Made by a program: the position numbers and the translations under genes
Notes under the pieces: generated by a model
The model's input: the letters and a program-made list of their open reading frames with translations, nothing else
Database searches by the model: none
Told to the model about the DNA's origin: nothing
Assembly (NCBI RefSeq): GCF_030413615.1
Contig: NZ_CP129236.1
Span: forward strand, 1,534,001 to 1,598,000
DNA: 64,000 nt
From: Planococcus shixiaomingii
GTDB lineage: Bacteria > Bacillota > Bacilli > Bacillales_A > Planococcaceae
Reading direction: 5' to 3'
Shown here: positions 47,815 through 59,598 of the stretch, one piece after another
Layout of the letters: every line of letters begins with the position of its first letter
Numbering within the stretch: the stretch's first letter is position 1

Positions 47815-48348
47815 TTATTCGGTCTCTTCCAATAAAAACCCGTTCTCCCGCATAGCGCGTATCGCTTCTTCAAGCATGGCGACGTTCGGTGCGGTGATCG
47901 TGTGAAGGTGATAGCCGCCGGTGAGCTCCAGCAAGTAGCTGGCGCCTGTATCCCGGACACGCTGCATAAAGCGTTCGACGTCTTGTTCAGTGGAAACATG
48001 GATGCCGGCCGTCAATTCGCCGTAGACCGGATGCTCGACGGTGACATCTTTGACGGTGACGCCCGCATTCACCAACACTTTCAACTCGCGTTCGGTGTCT
48101 TCTTTTTTATGCAGGCAGGCGATCGAGCGACTGATGTCTCCAGCGGCTTGGCTATTCATATACAGATAGCCTTGGCTCGTCGCAATGATCGGTTCGCCTT
48201 TCGCTTTCAAGAGCGTCATATCGCTGACGATGACTTGGCGCGAGACACTTGCAAAAGCGGCCAGTTCACTGCCGGTAAGCGGATTCGAAGATGTTTTTAT
48301 TTTTTCTAACAAGATTTGGCGGCGGTCTTCGCCGTATAATTTTTTCAT
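47815..48348 (-). CDS. niaR: NiaR (YrxA) transcriptional repressor of NAD biosynthesis
   Basis: A 177-aa nicotinate-responsive repressor. The N-terminal HTH_11 winged helix reads NPLTGSELAAFASVSRQVIV; the C-terminal 3H domain carries three conserved His (VEHPVYGEL, GIHVST, GGYHLHTI). In B. subtilis it lies divergent from nifS-nadBCA, its targets. Here those genes are missing and ruvA follows divergently. The nad genes may be elsewhere. Start follows GAGGGCTCCCA on the minus strand. Confidence 0.93.
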   Translation of the reverse strand: MKKLYGEDRRQILLEKIKTSSNPLTGSELAAFASVSRQVIVSDMTLLKAKGEPIIATSQGYLYMNSQAAGDISRSIACLHKKEDTERELKVLVNAGVTVKDVTVEHPVYGELTAGIHVSTEQDVERFMQRVRDTGASYLLELTGGYHLHTITAPNVAMLEEAIRAMRENGFLLEETE

Positions 48349-48415
48349 TGGGAGCCCTCGCTTATTTGAATGATAATATTTATTTTAACATGGAGCTTTT
48401 ACTAGCGGGTTTATT

Positions 48416-48444
48416 TCGTCTAATGCGAACAAATATGCTATAAT
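48416..48444 (+). promoter_or_regulatory. Candidate promoter of ruvAB
   Basis: Extended -10 TG-c-TATAAT (48436-48444) with a weak -35 TCGTCT at 17 bp. About 30 bp upstream of the ruvA start. No damage-inducible LexA box (GAAC-n4-GTTC) was seen near it, although cgaac occurs at 48425. Confidence 0.5.
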
Positions 48445-48473
48445 CAATAGGTTGAATTGAAGGGGAGACTTAC

Positions 48474-49070
48474 ATGTACGATTACATAAAAGGGACAGTC
48501 ACACGTGTGACACCCGAATACTTGGTTGTTGAACAGCAAGGAATCGGCTGGCAGATTTTTGCGCCGAATCCGTATTCGTTTGGAACGGAAGAACTGCAAG
48601 TGTTTTTGCACCACCACGTGCGTGAAGACGCACAGCTGTTGTTCGGTTTTCCGACGCTTGAACAGCGCGAACTTTTCCGCAAGCTCATTTCGGTATCCGG
48701 CATCGGGCCAAAAGGGGCGCTTGCGATTTTAGCCAGCGGTCAGCCGCAGCACGTCATCGAGGCGATTGAGCGGGAAGATGAAACGTATTTGGTGAAATTC
48801 CCGGGAGTCGGCAAAAAGACGGCGCGCCAGATGATCTTGGATTTGAAAGGCAAGCTGACCGAATTTTTCGGGGAGCAGTTGGAATCCAATGTGACCGATG
48901 GCTTGTTCTCGCATGATGAGACTGAGCTTGAAGAAGCGATGTTGGCGCTCGCGGCGCTCGGTTATTCAGAGCGCGAAATCGCCAAAGTGAAACCGAAATT
49001 AAAAGACTTGGATTTGGATACAGAAGGCTATATGAAAAAAGCGTTGCAGCTGTTATTGAAATTAACCTAA
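48474..49070 (+). CDS. ruvA: Holliday junction branch migration protein RuvA
   Basis: A 198-aa tetrameric junction-binding protein. OB-fold N-terminus ([20 protein letters not shown]), two helix-hairpin-helix motifs ([13 protein letters not shown] and [16 protein letters not shown]) and a C-terminal RuvB-contacting domain ([16 protein letters not shown]). Start follows GAAGGGGAGACTTAC. Coupled with ruvB. Confidence 0.97.
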   Translation: MYDYIKGTVTRVTPEYLVVEQQGIGWQIFAPNPYSFGTEELQVFLHHHVREDAQLLFGFPTLEQRELFRKLISVSGIGPKGALAILASGQPQHVIEAIEREDETYLVKFPGVGKKTARQMILDLKGKLTEFFGEQLESNVTDGLFSHDETELEEAMLALAALGYSEREIAKVKPKLKDLDLDTEGYMKKALQLLLKLT

Positions 49071-49089
49071 GAAAAAGGAGGCGGACAGC

Positions 49090-50088
49090 ATGGAAGAACG
49101 GGTCATTGGAGGCGAAGTTTCTGAGTTTGATGAACGCTTTGAACAATCGCTGCGCCCACAATTTTTGTCTCAGTATATTGGGCAGCATAAAGTAAAACAC
49201 AATTTGGAAATTTTCATCGAAGCGGCGAAAATGCGCGAAGAAAGCCTAGACCATGTATTGCTATACGGACCTCCTGGACTTGGTAAAACAACGCTTGCAG
49301 CGGTTATTGCCAACGAAATGGGTGTCAATGTCAAAATGACGAGCGGCCCGGCTATCGAACGCCCCGGGGATTTGGCGGCGATTGTCTCTTCGCTGGAACC
49401 AGGAGATGTGCTCTTTATTGACGAAATCCACCGTTTGAACCGCTCTATTGAGGAAGTGCTGTATCCGGCAATGGAGGATTTCTCTTTGGATATTGTCGTT
49501 GGCAAAGGACCGACAGCCAGATCGGTGCGACTTGATTTGCCGCCGTTCACATTGATCGGTGCAACGACGCGCGCTGGTGCTTTATCGGCGCCGCTGCGTG
49601 ACCGTTTCGGCGTCCATTCGCGGCTTGACTATTACGACACGGAAGCATTGACTGAAATCGTCGTGCGCAGTTCAAAGCTGTTTGAGGCGGACATCGACCC
49701 GAACGCTGCTGTGGAAATTGCTCGGCGCTCACGCGGAACACCCCGTATTGCCAACCGTCTGTTGAAGCGGGTCCGCGATTATGCCCAGGTCCGCGGCACA
49801 GGCTCCATTACGATGGACATGGCGAGCCAGGCGCTGGAAATGCTTCAAGTGGATCCGCTCGGACTGGATCATATCGACCATAAATTGCTGACCGGCATGA
49901 TCCAACGTTTCCGCGGCGGTCCGGTCGGTTTGGATACGATTGCCGCGAGCATCGGGGAAGAATCGACGACCATTGAAGACGTCTATGAACCGTATCTCTT
50001 GCAGATCGGCTTTATCCAGCGCACCCCAAGAGGCCGCGTCGTGACCGCATCTGCTTATGAGCACTTCGGAATGGAAATTCCTGAATGA
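49090..50088 (+). CDS. ruvB: Holliday junction branch migration ATPase RuvB
   Basis: A 332-aa AAA+ helicase driving branch migration with RuvA. Walker A is [11 protein letters not shown], Walker [12 protein letters not shown], sensor [10 protein letters not shown] and arginine finger region PLRDRFG; winged-helix domain at the end. Start follows AAAAAGGAGGCGGACAGC. Confidence 0.98.
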   Translation: MEERVIGGEVSEFDERFEQSLRPQFLSQYIGQHKVKHNLEIFIEAAKMREESLDHVLLYGPPGLGKTTLAAVIANEMGVNVKMTSGPAIERPGDLAAIVSSLEPGDVLFIDEIHRLNRSIEEVLYPAMEDFSLDIVVGKGPTARSVRLDLPPFTLIGATTRAGALSAPLRDRFGVHSRLDYYDTEALTEIVVRSSKLFEADIDPNAAVEIARRSRGTPRIANRLLKRVRDYAQVRGTGSITMDMASQALEMLQVDPLGLDHIDHKLLTGMIQRFRGGPVGLDTIAASIGEESTTIEDVYEPYLLQIGFIQRTPRGRVVTASAYEHFGMEIPE

Positions 50089-50145
50089 AATTAATTGAAA
50101 TAAAGTTGAGATAACAATCTTTTTTAATATCTTGTCGCTTCTTAG

Positions 50146-50265
50146 GTATGGAGAAAATCAGAGGAGACTCCCGCGGAAAAGCGAAGTGCTGAAATCCACT
50201 CGGGCAATTAGCCCGAGTTAGTTCGGTGCGAGCCCGCAGGAAAGCGGATCTGATTTGCGGAATAC
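50146..50265 (+). repeat. GC-rich palindromic repeat element, copy 5
   Basis: A 120-bp element from gtatggagaaaatcag to ctgatttgcggaatac. The arms pair (gtat/atac, aaatcag/ctgattt) around a GGA/GGA internal loop. Core phrases gaggagactcccgcggaaa and gcgagcccgcaggaaagcg match copies 2 and 3. A perfect internal hairpin ctcgggc-aatta-gcccgag lies at 50199-50217. It fills most of the ruvB-queA gap; the rest shows no feature. Confidence 0.78.
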
Positions 50266-50309
50266 AAATACCACTAACTATAAAAGCCTAAAACAAAGGA
50301 AGAATTCGA

Positions 50310-52500
<2,191 letters not shown>

Positions 52501-52540
52501 GTTCGACAAAATAGAGAAAGCGAAAGGGGGAAAATAAACA

Positions 52541-52816
52541 ATGGATACGATAGTAGCTTTATCACCTTTACTGTTAATGTTCGTGTTAATGTGGTTTTTC
52601 ATCATCCGTCCTGCCCAAAAACGCCAAAAACAAACAGCGCAAATGCAGTCTTCAATCAAGCGTGGAGACCGCATCGTGACGATCGGCGGCCTTCACGGCG
52701 AAGTCGATGCAGTCGATGACACAACTGTTTATTTGAGAGTTTCTGATGGCACACGCCTGCAATTCGAACGTCAAGCAATTGCCCGCGTAGTAGAATCAGC
52801 AAAAACAGGTCTATAA
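52541..52816 (+). CDS. yajC: Preprotein translocase subunit YajC
   Basis: A 91-aa single-span membrane protein of the Sec accessory complex SecDF-YajC. The N-terminal membrane helix (LSPLLLMFVLMWFFIIRPAQ) is followed by KRQKQTAQMQSSIKRGDRI, typical. secDF lies 0.5 kb downstream. A terminator follows. Confidence 0.95.
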   Translation: MDTIVALSPLLLMFVLMWFFIIRPAQKRQKQTAQMQSSIKRGDRIVTIGGLHGEVDAVDDTTVYLRVSDGTRLQFERQAIARVVESAKTGL

Positions 52817-52823
52817 TAAAGCT

Positions 52824-52850
52824 CGCCTTCCTCGTTGAAGGCGTTTTTTT
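52824..52850 (+). terminator. Intrinsic terminator after yajC
   Basis: Stem cgccttc / gaaggcg (52824-52830, 52837-52843), followed by seven T. Confidence 0.85.
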
Positions 52851-52886
52851 ATTTAAAAAAATTTTTGGAAAATTATAGGGTCGGTG

Positions 52887-52915
52887 TTCACCATTCTCCC
52901 ACTTTCGTCTACAAT
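52887..52915 (+). promoter_or_regulatory. Promoter of comN
   Basis: TTCACC, a 17-bp spacer and TACAAT, about 30 bp before the start. Confidence 0.6.
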
Positions 52916-52946
52916 AGAATAAGAATCGCTGAGAGGAGAAAACAGC

Positions 52947-53255
52947 ATGTTGAAGTACACAGACCAGTACGATACCGTATTGCCAGCATTAGAAAGCAAG
53001 ATGGAAGAGTTCCGTTATTTTGGATATGATACTTTTTCAACTGAAGATTTGTGGCAATATTGTGTAAAGAAAAAATGGCGAAAAAAAGATGTCGGCGAAA
53101 TGCGCCTGCATGAAATGGTCAGTGACATTATGGAAATGACCGCTTCGGATTTCGTCGCATACCATCAAGTAGAAGGACTTAGAGGCGATAACTGGTTTTC
53201 CGATATGAAACATGAAGACTTAGAACAGCTCTTGCGGCCGTCTTCAAAGAAATAA
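52947..53255 (+). CDS. comN: Post-transcriptional regulator ComN (YrzD-like)
   Basis: A 102-aa soluble protein, all-helical in appearance, with FSTEDLWQYCVKKKWRKKD, EMRLHEMVSDIMEMTASDFV and a Ser/Lys tail. It matches the ComN/YrzD family, which in B. subtilis affects comEA mRNA through its 5' leader. Located between yajC and secDF, as in Bacillus but without spoVB. ATG follows GAGAGGAGAAAACAGC. Confidence 0.88.
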   Translation: MLKYTDQYDTVLPALESKMEEFRYFGYDTFSTEDLWQYCVKKKWRKKDVGEMRLHEMVSDIMEMTASDFVAYHQVEGLRGDNWFSDMKHEDLEQLLRPSSKK

Positions 53256-53262
53256 GGAAAGT

Positions 53263-53291
53263 TTGACACCTGAAAGCACCTGTTTCATAAT
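53263..53291 (+). promoter_or_regulatory. Promoter of secDF
   Basis: Consensus TTGACA, a 17-bp spacer and CATAAT, about 40 bp before the secDF start and just after comN. Confidence 0.75.
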
Positions 53292-53331
53292 GATAGTGCT
53301 GTGTTTTACATACTGAGGGGGAAAGTTATAT

Positions 53332-55608
53332 ATGAAAGCAAGAGGTCGCATCATTGCCTTTTTATTACTAGTGGTTGCCTTGTTTGGGATGATAGGAACT
53401 ACATCAATGCCGATTGCCAAAGACATAAAATTAGGACTGGATCTACAAGGCGGTTTTGAAGTTCTTTATCAAGTAGAAGCTCTTGAAAATGGACAGAAAA
53501 TTACTCAAGACGTCTTAGCGGACACGGCGGATGCCTTGATGAACCGCATCAACGTGCTCGGAGTCAGTGAACCGGTCATCTCCATCGAAGGCGATGATCG
53601 GATCCGGGTCCAGCTTGCTGGTGTCGAAGACCAGGCATCTGCCCGAGAACTCTTGTCAACCGAAGCAAATTTAACGTTCAGAGATGCTAATGACAAGGTC
53701 ATGCTGGCAGGGAATGACTTGAAACAAGGCGGGGCAGCTGCGACGTTTGGCCAAGATGGCCAGCCGATCGTAACGCTTGAATTGAACGATCCTGGCAAGT
53801 TTGCTGAAGTAACCCAGGAAATCTCGCAAATTCCACCACCTGATAATGTGCTCGTCATCTGGCTGGATTTTGAAGAAGGCGTCGATTCCTATCAGGAAGA
53901 ACGCTTGAAGCCAAATCCGAAATTCGTATCCGACCCACGGGTATCCCAGCGCATCAATTCGCCTTCTGTAGAAATTTCGGGTGCGTTTACGGTGGAAGAA
54001 ACACAGAACTTAGCAGGTATTTTAAATGCTGGAGCTCTTCCGGTAAGTTTAGAGGAAATTTCTTCAACATCTGTTGGAGCTCAGTTCGGTGAAGAAGCAC
54101 TGGATAAAACGATAGTGGCGGCAGCGGTAGGTACCGCGCTTGTCCTAATATTCATGCTCGTTTATTACCGCTTGCCTGGCTTGATTGCTGCAATCACGTT
54201 AGCTGTATTTGTATATTTGACTTTGGTAACTTTCGAATGGATTGGCGGCGTGCTTACTTTGCCGGGGATTGCAGCTGTCGTTCTTGGAGTCGGGATGGCG
54301 GTTGATGCCAATATCATCACTGCTGAACGAATCCGTGAAGAATTGCGTATAGGGCGTTCTGTGAAAGAATCGTTCCATGCTGGAGCGAAATCATCGTTCT
54401 CAGCCATTTTCGACGCCAATATTACAACACTGATCGCTGCAACTGTCTTGTTTTTCTACGGAACAAGTGCGGTTAAAGGGTTTGCTACACTTTCAATCAT
54501 TTCGATTTTAATTAGTTTCTTGACAGCTGTTTGGGGATCACGGGTTCTTTTGGGCTTGTTGGTCGACAGTGGAATACTGGACGGCAAAGTCGGATTGTTC
54601 GGATTGCGTAAATCGCTTGTCCACAAACCGGAAGAAAACTTGGAAATTCTCGATTTGTCGACACGCTTTGACCGGTTTGATTTTGCCGGCAACCGCAATA
54701 AGTTTTTCTTGATTTCGCTTGTTACGATTATTGCCGGAATGGCGGTTATTGGAATCTTCCGGTTGAACTTGGGGATCGATTTCGCGAGCGGTACCCGCGT
54801 TGAAATAACGTCGGATTCCGCGTTGACGCAAGATCAAGTGGAAACGTTCTTGGATGAAAATGGTTTTCCTACAGATGATGTCGTCATTTCCGGGGATGCT
54901 TCCAATATCGGAGTGACAAACTATGTGGAAGAATTCAGCCAGCAACAAATCAATGATTTGAAAGCGGCGGCTACTGAAGAATTTGGAAGCGACGCAAATA
55001 TCTCTACTATATCGCCGACAGTTGGCGAAGAATTGGTGAAAAACGCGATAACGGCCCTAGCTTTGGCATCGATCGGCATCATCATTTATGTAGCATTCCG
55101 CTTTGAATGGCGAATGGGTGTTGCATCGATTGTCGCCTTGCTGCACGATGTGTTCTTCATCATCGCTGCATTCAGCTTGCTTCGCATGGAAGTCGACATC
55201 AACTTCGTTGCTGCCGTTCTGACCATTGTCGGGTATTCCCTCAACGATACGATCGTTACATTTGACCGTATCCGCGAAAACTTAAGAAGTATGAAGAAAG
55301 TCGATTCAGAAGAACAGCTGGCGATCATCGTGAACAAATCGCTTCGCCAAACGCTCGCTCGTTCCGTCAATACTGTTTTGGCCGTTGTTTTTGTAGTAGT
55401 GGCGCTCTTGGTGTTTGGTGCTCCTTCTATCTACAACTTCTCGTTCGCTTTATTGATCGGTTTGATTGCCGGTACGTATTCGTCGATTTTCATCGCTGCA
55501 CAGTTATGGCTAGTGCTGAAAAAACGCGAACTGCGCAAAAAAGGCCCAATCGATATCGAGAAAAAAGAACAAGAATCCAAATGGGGTTCTGACGAGCCGG
55601 TCGTTTAA
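53332..55608 (+). CDS. secDF: Fused protein translocase SecDF
   Basis: A 758-aa RND-type protein with about twelve membrane helices that uses the proton gradient to assist Sec export. The SecD half has DIKLGLDLQGGFEVLYQVE, the large P1 domain, then GVGMAVDANIITAERIREEL. The SecF half begins near residue 455 (NLGIDFASGTRVEI) with LTIVGYSLNDTIVTFDRIRE. Fusion is normal in Bacillales. Bases 54910-55105 are the source type of the decayed copy found at 55926-56129. Confidence 0.97.
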   Translation: MKARGRIIAFLLLVVALFGMIGTTSMPIAKDIKLGLDLQGGFEVLYQVEALENGQKITQDVLADTADALMNRINVLGVSEPVISIEGDDRIRVQLAGVEDQASARELLSTEANLTFRDANDKVMLAGNDLKQGGAAATFGQDGQPIVTLELNDPGKFAEVTQEISQIPPPDNVLVIWLDFEEGVDSYQEERLKPNPKFVSDPRVSQRINSPSVEISGAFTVEETQNLAGILNAGALPVSLEEISSTSVGAQFGEEALDKTIVAAAVGTALVLIFMLVYYRLPGLIAAITLAVFVYLTLVTFEWIGGVLTLPGIAAVVLGVGMAVDANIITAERIREELRIGRSVKESFHAGAKSSFSAIFDANITTLIAATVLFFYGTSAVKGFATLSIISILISFLTAVWGSRVLLGLLVDSGILDGKVGLFGLRKSLVHKPEENLEILDLSTRFDRFDFAGNRNKFFLISLVTIIAGMAVIGIFRLNLGIDFASGTRVEITSDSALTQDQVETFLDENGFPTDDVVISGDASNIGVTNYVEEFSQQQINDLKAAATEEFGSDANISTISPTVGEELVKNAITALALASIGIIIYVAFRFEWRMGVASIVALLHDVFFIIAAFSLLRMEVDINFVAAVLTIVGYSLNDTIVTFDRIRENLRSMKKVDSEEQLAIIVNKSLRQTLARSVNTVLAVVFVVVALLVFGAPSIYNFSFALLIGLIAGTYSSIFIAAQLWLVLKKRELRKKGPIDIEKKEQESKWGSDEPVV

Positions 55609-55678
55609 AGAGAAACTTCACCCACTGTTAGCGGCAGTTATTCTTTCGCTTGCAGCAGCGGGATAAGTTTATATAAGA

Positions 55679-55722
55679 AATGGAACAGGGTATTATATCT
55701 ATGACCTTGTTCCATTTTTTTA
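55679..55722 (+). terminator. Stem-loop between secDF and lapA copy 1
   Basis: Stem aatggaacagggt / accttgttccatt (55679-55691, 55704-55716), followed by T. The same stem-loop, with a few changes, lies before lapA copy 2 (56167-56210), so it was duplicated with the gene. It is close to the lapA binding site and may also attenuate. Confidence 0.82.
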
Positions 55723-55746
55723 TTTAAACGGAGGGAGTTGTCCAGC

Positions 55747-55974
55747 ATGAATTATCAAGGAATTGCTGTACTTAGCTTCATTTTTGCGGTGATTATTGCT
55801 GTATTTGCCGTTGCTAACGTCGACCCTGTAATGGTAAATTACATTTTCGGGGAAGCCCGGTGGCCGCTCATCCTTGTGATTCTTGGCTCGGCTGTTTTAG
55901 GTTTTCTTCTAGCGACGCTTCTCTCGATGTGGAGAAATATATCCAGACGCCGATCGAAGAAATCAAAGACTTGA
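55747..55974 (+). CDS. LapA-like membrane protein, copy 1, 3'-truncated
   Basis: A 75-aa protein of the LapA/DUF1049 family with two membrane helices. Residues 1-56 align closely with copy 2 (FAVANVDPVMVNYIFGEARW and WPLILVILGSAVLGFLL). After GFLLA the similarity ends: the last about 18 residues are encoded by a decayed secDF fragment read out of frame, and the cytoplasmic coiled-coil tail of copy 2 is missing. ATG 55747 follows ACGGAGGGAGTTGTC. Possibly expressed; function doubtful. Confidence 0.8.
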   Translation: MNYQGIAVLSFIFAVIIAVFAVANVDPVMVNYIFGEARWPLILVILGSAVLGFLLATLLSMWRNISRRRSKKSKT

Positions 55975-56129
55975 AAGCAGCGGTGAAGGAAGAGTGCAGC
56001 CATCCCATCAATATTGCTATTGTTTCGCCGTCCTTAGGGTAGGAAATAGTGAAGAATGCTATTTAGGCACTTAGTCTTGCTGCCATAGACATCATCATTT
56101 ACATTGCGTTCCGATTGAGTGGCACTTAA
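55926..56129 (+). pseudogene. Decayed secDF fragment from a tandem duplication
   Basis: In one frame the sequence reads VEKYIQTPIEEIKDLKAAV, then KEECSHPINIAIVSPSLG, stop, EIVKNAI, stop, ALSLAAIDIIIYIAFRLSG. This parallels intact SecDF: VEEFSQ, QQINDLKAAATEEFG, SDANISTISPTVGEELVKNA, ITALALASIGIIIYVAFRF. Two in-frame stops and a 3-codon insertion show decay; the remaining 3' part of secDF is deleted. It follows lapA copy 1 and precedes a second copy of the secDF-lapA intergenic stem-loop, so the duplicated unit was secDF-3' plus lapA. Confidence 0.88.
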
Positions 56130-56166
56130 TCTCCAGCTTGCAGAATCGGGAAAAGTTTATATAGCA

Positions 56167-56210
56167 AATGGAACAGGGTATAGTATTTATGACCTTGTTC
56201 CATTTTTTTT
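56167..56210 (+). terminator. Stem-loop before lapA copy 2
   Basis: Stem aatggaacagggt / accttgttccatt, followed by T8; near-identical to the one at 55679-55722, with differences only in the loop and flanks. Confidence 0.82.
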
Positions 56211-56234
56211 ATTAAACGAAAGGAGATGTACAAG

Positions 56235-56579
56235 ATGAAATACCAATGGCTCGCCATATTAAGTTTGGTTTTTGCAGTAATTATCGCTATTTTTGCGGTT
56301 GCCAACGTAGATCCAGTACCAGTAAACTACATTTTCGGGCAAGCTCAATGGCCATTAATTCTTGTAATTCTTATCTCAGCTCTATTAGGTTTTCTGCTTA
56401 GCGGTACAGTGGCTATCATCCGCACTTTCACTTTGCAGCGAAAAGTAAAAGCGCTTCAGAAAGAAATTGCTGTTAAAGAATCGTTGATCGCCACTCAGCA
56501 AAACGAAATTGCCGAATACCAGAAGGCTGATGTCACTCCTGAAGCCATGGTCGTAACGAACGAAAACAACCGGATGTAA
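56235..56579 (+). CDS. LapA family membrane protein, copy 2
   Basis: A 114-aa protein: two membrane helices (about 5-23 and 42-62, with FAVANVDPVPVNYIFGQAQW between) and a cytoplasmic coiled coil (KVKALQKEIAVKESLIATQQ). LapA/DUF1049 proteins are linked to lipopolysaccharide assembly in Gram-negatives; the role in Firmicutes is unknown. ATG 56235 is chosen because AAAGGAG lies upstream at normal spacing; an in-frame ATG at 56226 overlaps that site. This is the full-length copy of the duplicated pair. Confidence 0.9.
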   Translation: MKYQWLAILSLVFAVIIAIFAVANVDPVPVNYIFGQAQWPLILVILISALLGFLLSGTVAIIRTFTLQRKVKALQKEIAVKESLIATQQNEIAEYQKADVTPEAMVVTNENNRM

Positions 56580-56582
56580 ATG

Positions 56583-56616
56583 AAAAACCTTTCGGCAATA
56601 GCCCGAAAGGTTTTTG
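56583..56616 (+). terminator. Intrinsic terminator after lapA copy 2
   Basis: Stem aaaaacctttcgg / ccgaaaggttttt (56583-56595, 56603-56615). Confidence 0.88.
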
Positions 56617-56663
56617 TCTGCGCATTTTTTCTGTATAATGAACGGGTAAGGAAGTGAGAAGCC

Positions 56664-59006
56664 ATGATTGAATCCAAAAAAAGATGGCGCTTGACAACTC
56701 CGGACAGCGAGTTGGTTGCAGCCATCCAACAAGAATTATCCATATCATCGGTATTGGCTAAAATATTAGTGACCCGCGGCATCACCTCGGCCGAAGAAGC
56801 ACGCAGTTTCATGGACATGGACGAAAGCAAGGTACATAATCCGTATTTGATGAAAGATATGGATGTTGCAGTAGCCCGGATTCGCCAAGCCATTGAAGAA
56901 AATCAAAAAATCATTGTCTACGGTGATTATGACGCAGACGGAGTCTCGAGCACAACGGTCATGCTGACGGTTTTGCAGGATTTAGGGGCAGATGTGTCGT
57001 TTATGATCCCGAATCGTTTTAAACACGGCTACGGCCCGAATAAAGAACTGTTCAAGCAAGCATCGGATGAAGGAGCGAAACTCCTTATAACCGTCGATAA
57101 CGGAATCTCAGGAATCGAAGAAGTGGATTATGCCGTCAGCCTTGGGCTCGATGTCATCATCAGTGACCATCACGATATCGGGGATGTTATGCCGAACGCG
57201 TTGGCCATCATTCATCCGCGGCATCCGGAAGGCAATTACCCATTCGGGGAGCTTGCGGGTGTCGGCGTCGCGTTTAAAATCGCGCACGCCTTGTACGAGG
57301 AAATGCCAGAGCATTTGCTCGAAATGGTAGCGATCGGCACGATTGCCGATTTAGTGCCGCTGCATGATGAGAACCGCTTTCTAGTGAAAGAAGGGCTGGC
57401 TGCGCTGCGTACTTCGCCGCGTGCCGCTATTGAAGCGCTGTGTGAAGTTTCTGGCGTCAAACAGCTCGATATTACAGAAGAGACGATCGGGTTCATGTTC
57501 GGACCGCGCATCAACGCCATTGGCCGGCTGCAGGATGCCGACCCGGCAGTCCAGCTGTTCATGACGGATGATCCGGCTGAAGCGCGGGATTTGGCGAGCA
57601 GCCTGGACCTTCTGAACAAAGAACGGCAAGCCATCGTCAAGCAAATTGCTGACGAAGCGGCTGCGCAAGTTGAAGCGCGTTATCCAGACGGCCCGCCGCG
57701 CGTAATCGTGGTGGCGCAAGAAGGATGGAATCCAGGTGTTGTCGGAATTGTAGCCTCTAAATTGACGGAGAAATACTACCGGCCGTCAATCGTCTTGTGC
57801 TTGAATCCGGAAACCGGAAAAGCGAAAGGTTCAGCGCGCAGCATCGAAGGCTTCCATCTTTATAACGAATTGGCAGCAAACCGCGACATTTTGCCGCATT
57901 TCGGCGGACATCCGATGGCGGCCGGCATGACGCTTGACCTTGCTCATGTCGACGAATTGCGGGAACGCTTGAATAAACAAGCAGAAACGAGCCTGTCGGA
58001 AGAAGATTTGATTCCGGTAGTCGAAATAGACATTCCGGTGCGTTTGGATGAAATTGATATTGCGACCATCGAATCTATGCGTTTTCTTGCCCCCTTTGGC
58101 ATGGGCTTTTCCAAGCCGAAATTTTTCTTGGATGGCGTAAAAGTGTCGTCAATCCGGAAAATCGGCGCGGCCCAAAATCATTTGAAAATGGAGCTCGTCC
58201 AAAATGCCGTGACGCTTGATGCGGTCGGATTTGGCATCGGTTCTGTCGGGGACGAATTGACGCCGGATGTCCAAATTGATATCATCGGCGATTTGCAGAT
58301 CAATGAGTGGAACGGCCGCAAAAAGCCTCAGTTATTGATTGAAGATGTTCGGACCGACGAATGGCAGTTGTTTGATATTCGCGGCATCCGCCAAGTGTCT
58401 CGCTGGTCAAAACTCATACCGGAAAAAGACCAAGTGTTTTTGGCATTCAAACCGGAAACTGCGACTCTTTTTAAATCGATGATCAACGATCCGATTTATG
58501 GAATCGAGACTCTTGAAGCACTGGAAAATCCGAAACACCATCTTGTCTTGCTGGATCTGCCGGATAGTGAAGAGCAGCTGGCCCAAGTTTTGTCAGAATT
58601 AAGACCAAAACGGATTTATGCTCATTTCTATGCGAAAGACTCACAGTATTTTGAACAAATCCCGACGCGGGAACAGTTTGCGTGGCTGTTTTCGTTCATT
58701 AAAAAACGCGGGTCGTTTGATTTTAAAAAGCATTGCGATGAGCTGGCAAAACACAAAGGCTGGACGCGCGAAGCGATATTTTTCATGCTTCAGGTGTTTT
58801 TTGAACTCGGTTTTGTTACACTTAAGAATGGAATTACGGAAGTGGCACAAGCGCCGAGTAAACGTGACTTGTCGGAAGCGCCAATTTACAAACAGCGTGA
58901 ACAGCAAATTGCGCTTGAGCAAAAGCTCTTGTATGCATCCTATAAAGATTTGAAAGAATGGTTCGATACGAAACTATCGGCCAAGGAGGAAAAGATATGG
59001 ATTTAA
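56664..59006 (+). CDS. recJ: Single-stranded-DNA-specific exonuclease RecJ
   Basis: A 5'-3' ssDNA exonuclease of the DHH family in recombination and repair. Motif I is [14 protein letters not shown], motif III the DHH in [11 protein letters not shown], the DHHA1 part has [12 protein letters not shown]. The C-terminal extension after about 565 is Firmicutes-specific. 780 aa. A -10-like TATAAT lies just upstream (about 56634). ATG follows AAGGAAGTGAGAAGCC. It overlaps apt by 10 bp. Confidence 0.96.
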   Translation: MIESKKRWRLTTPDSELVAAIQQELSISSVLAKILVTRGITSAEEARSFMDMDESKVHNPYLMKDMDVAVARIRQAIEENQKIIVYGDYDADGVSSTTVMLTVLQDLGADVSFMIPNRFKHGYGPNKELFKQASDEGAKLLITVDNGISGIEEVDYAVSLGLDVIISDHHDIGDVMPNALAIIHPRHPEGNYPFGELAGVGVAFKIAHALYEEMPEHLLEMVAIGTIADLVPLHDENRFLVKEGLAALRTSPRAAIEALCEVSGVKQLDITEETIGFMFGPRINAIGRLQDADPAVQLFMTDDPAEARDLASSLDLLNKERQAIVKQIADEAAAQVEARYPDGPPRVIVVAQEGWNPGVVGIVASKLTEKYYRPSIVLCLNPETGKAKGSARSIEGFHLYNELAANRDILPHFGGHPMAAGMTLDLAHVDELRERLNKQAETSLSEEDLIPVVEIDIPVRLDEIDIATIESMRFLAPFGMGFSKPKFFLDGVKVSSIRKIGAAQNHLKMELVQNAVTLDAVGFGIGSVGDELTPDVQIDIIGDLQINEWNGRKKPQLLIEDVRTDEWQLFDIRGIRQVSRWSKLIPEKDQVFLAFKPETATLFKSMINDPIYGIETLEALENPKHHLVLLDLPDSEEQLAQVLSELRPKRIYAHFYAKDSQYFEQIPTREQFAWLFSFIKKRGSFDFKKHCDELAKHKGWTREAIFFMLQVFFELGFVTLKNGITEVAQAPSKRDLSEAPIYKQREQQIALEQKLLYASYKDLKEWFDTKLSAKEEKIWI

Positions 59007-59509
59007 AGCAGTACGTAACAATAGTTGAAGATTGGCCAAAACCAGGTATCCGTTTCAAAGACATCACATCATTGATGGACAATGGAAGTGCCTATAAATA
59101 CGCTACGGATCAAATCGTAGAGTATGCAAAAACGGTAAACGCTGAAATCATCGTCGGCCCGGAAGCTCGTGGATTCATCATCGGCTGCCCGGTTGCTTAT
59201 GCGCTTGAAATCGGTTTTGCCCCTGTCCGCAAAGAAGGCAAATTGCCGCGCGAAGTCATTCGTGCCGAATATGGCCTTGAGTATGGAAAAGACGTTTTGA
59301 CTATGCACAAAGACGCCATTAAACCAGGTCAGCGTGTGCTAATAACAGACGATTTATTGGCAACTGGCGGAACTATCGGCGCGACGATCAACTTAGTTGA
59401 GCAGCTTGGCGGCGTTGTAGTTGGCTGTGCCTTCTTAATCGAATTAACTTATTTAGATGGCCGCAAAAACCTTGACGGTTATGATGTAAATACATTGCTG
59501 AAATACTAA
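58997..59509 (+). CDS. apt: Adenine phosphoribosyltransferase
   Basis: Salvages adenine to AMP with PRPP. The PRPP-binding motif is [15 protein letters not shown]; the N-terminus [18 protein letters not shown] and VGPEARGFI are typical. ATG 58997 follows CAAGGAGGAAAAGAT; earlier in-frame codons overlap recJ. 170 aa. In B. subtilis relA follows directly; here two unrelated genes are inserted. Confidence 0.97.
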   Translation: MDLKQYVTIVEDWPKPGIRFKDITSLMDNGSAYKYATDQIVEYAKTVNAEIIVGPEARGFIIGCPVAYALEIGFAPVRKEGKLPREVIRAEYGLEYGKDVLTMHKDAIKPGQRVLITDDLLATGGTIGATINLVEQLGGVVVGCAFLIELTYLDGRKNLDGYDVNTLLKY

Positions 59510-59513
59510 AATA

Positions 59514-59547
59514 TCTTCTTCGTCTTTCGGGGCGAAGGGGTTTTTTT
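59514..59547 (+). terminator. Intrinsic terminator after apt
   Basis: Stem cttcttcgtc / ggcgaagggg-type pairing with G-T pairs, followed by TTTTTTT. Confidence 0.7.
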
Positions 59548-59598
59548 ATACAATGAAGGGTATAAAGAAAGTGAAACTAATGAGGAAGAGGTGGCCGA

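Noticed and set aside
48425..48474. LexA (SOS) box at ruvAB
   Set aside because: A single CGAAC half-site occurs, but no CGAAC-n4-GTTCG type dyad.
55860..56042. A 60-aa ORF between the two lapA copies as a real gene
   Set aside because: Its sequence is the decayed secDF fragment, it begins inside lapA-1 without a binding site, and the homology continues past its stop.
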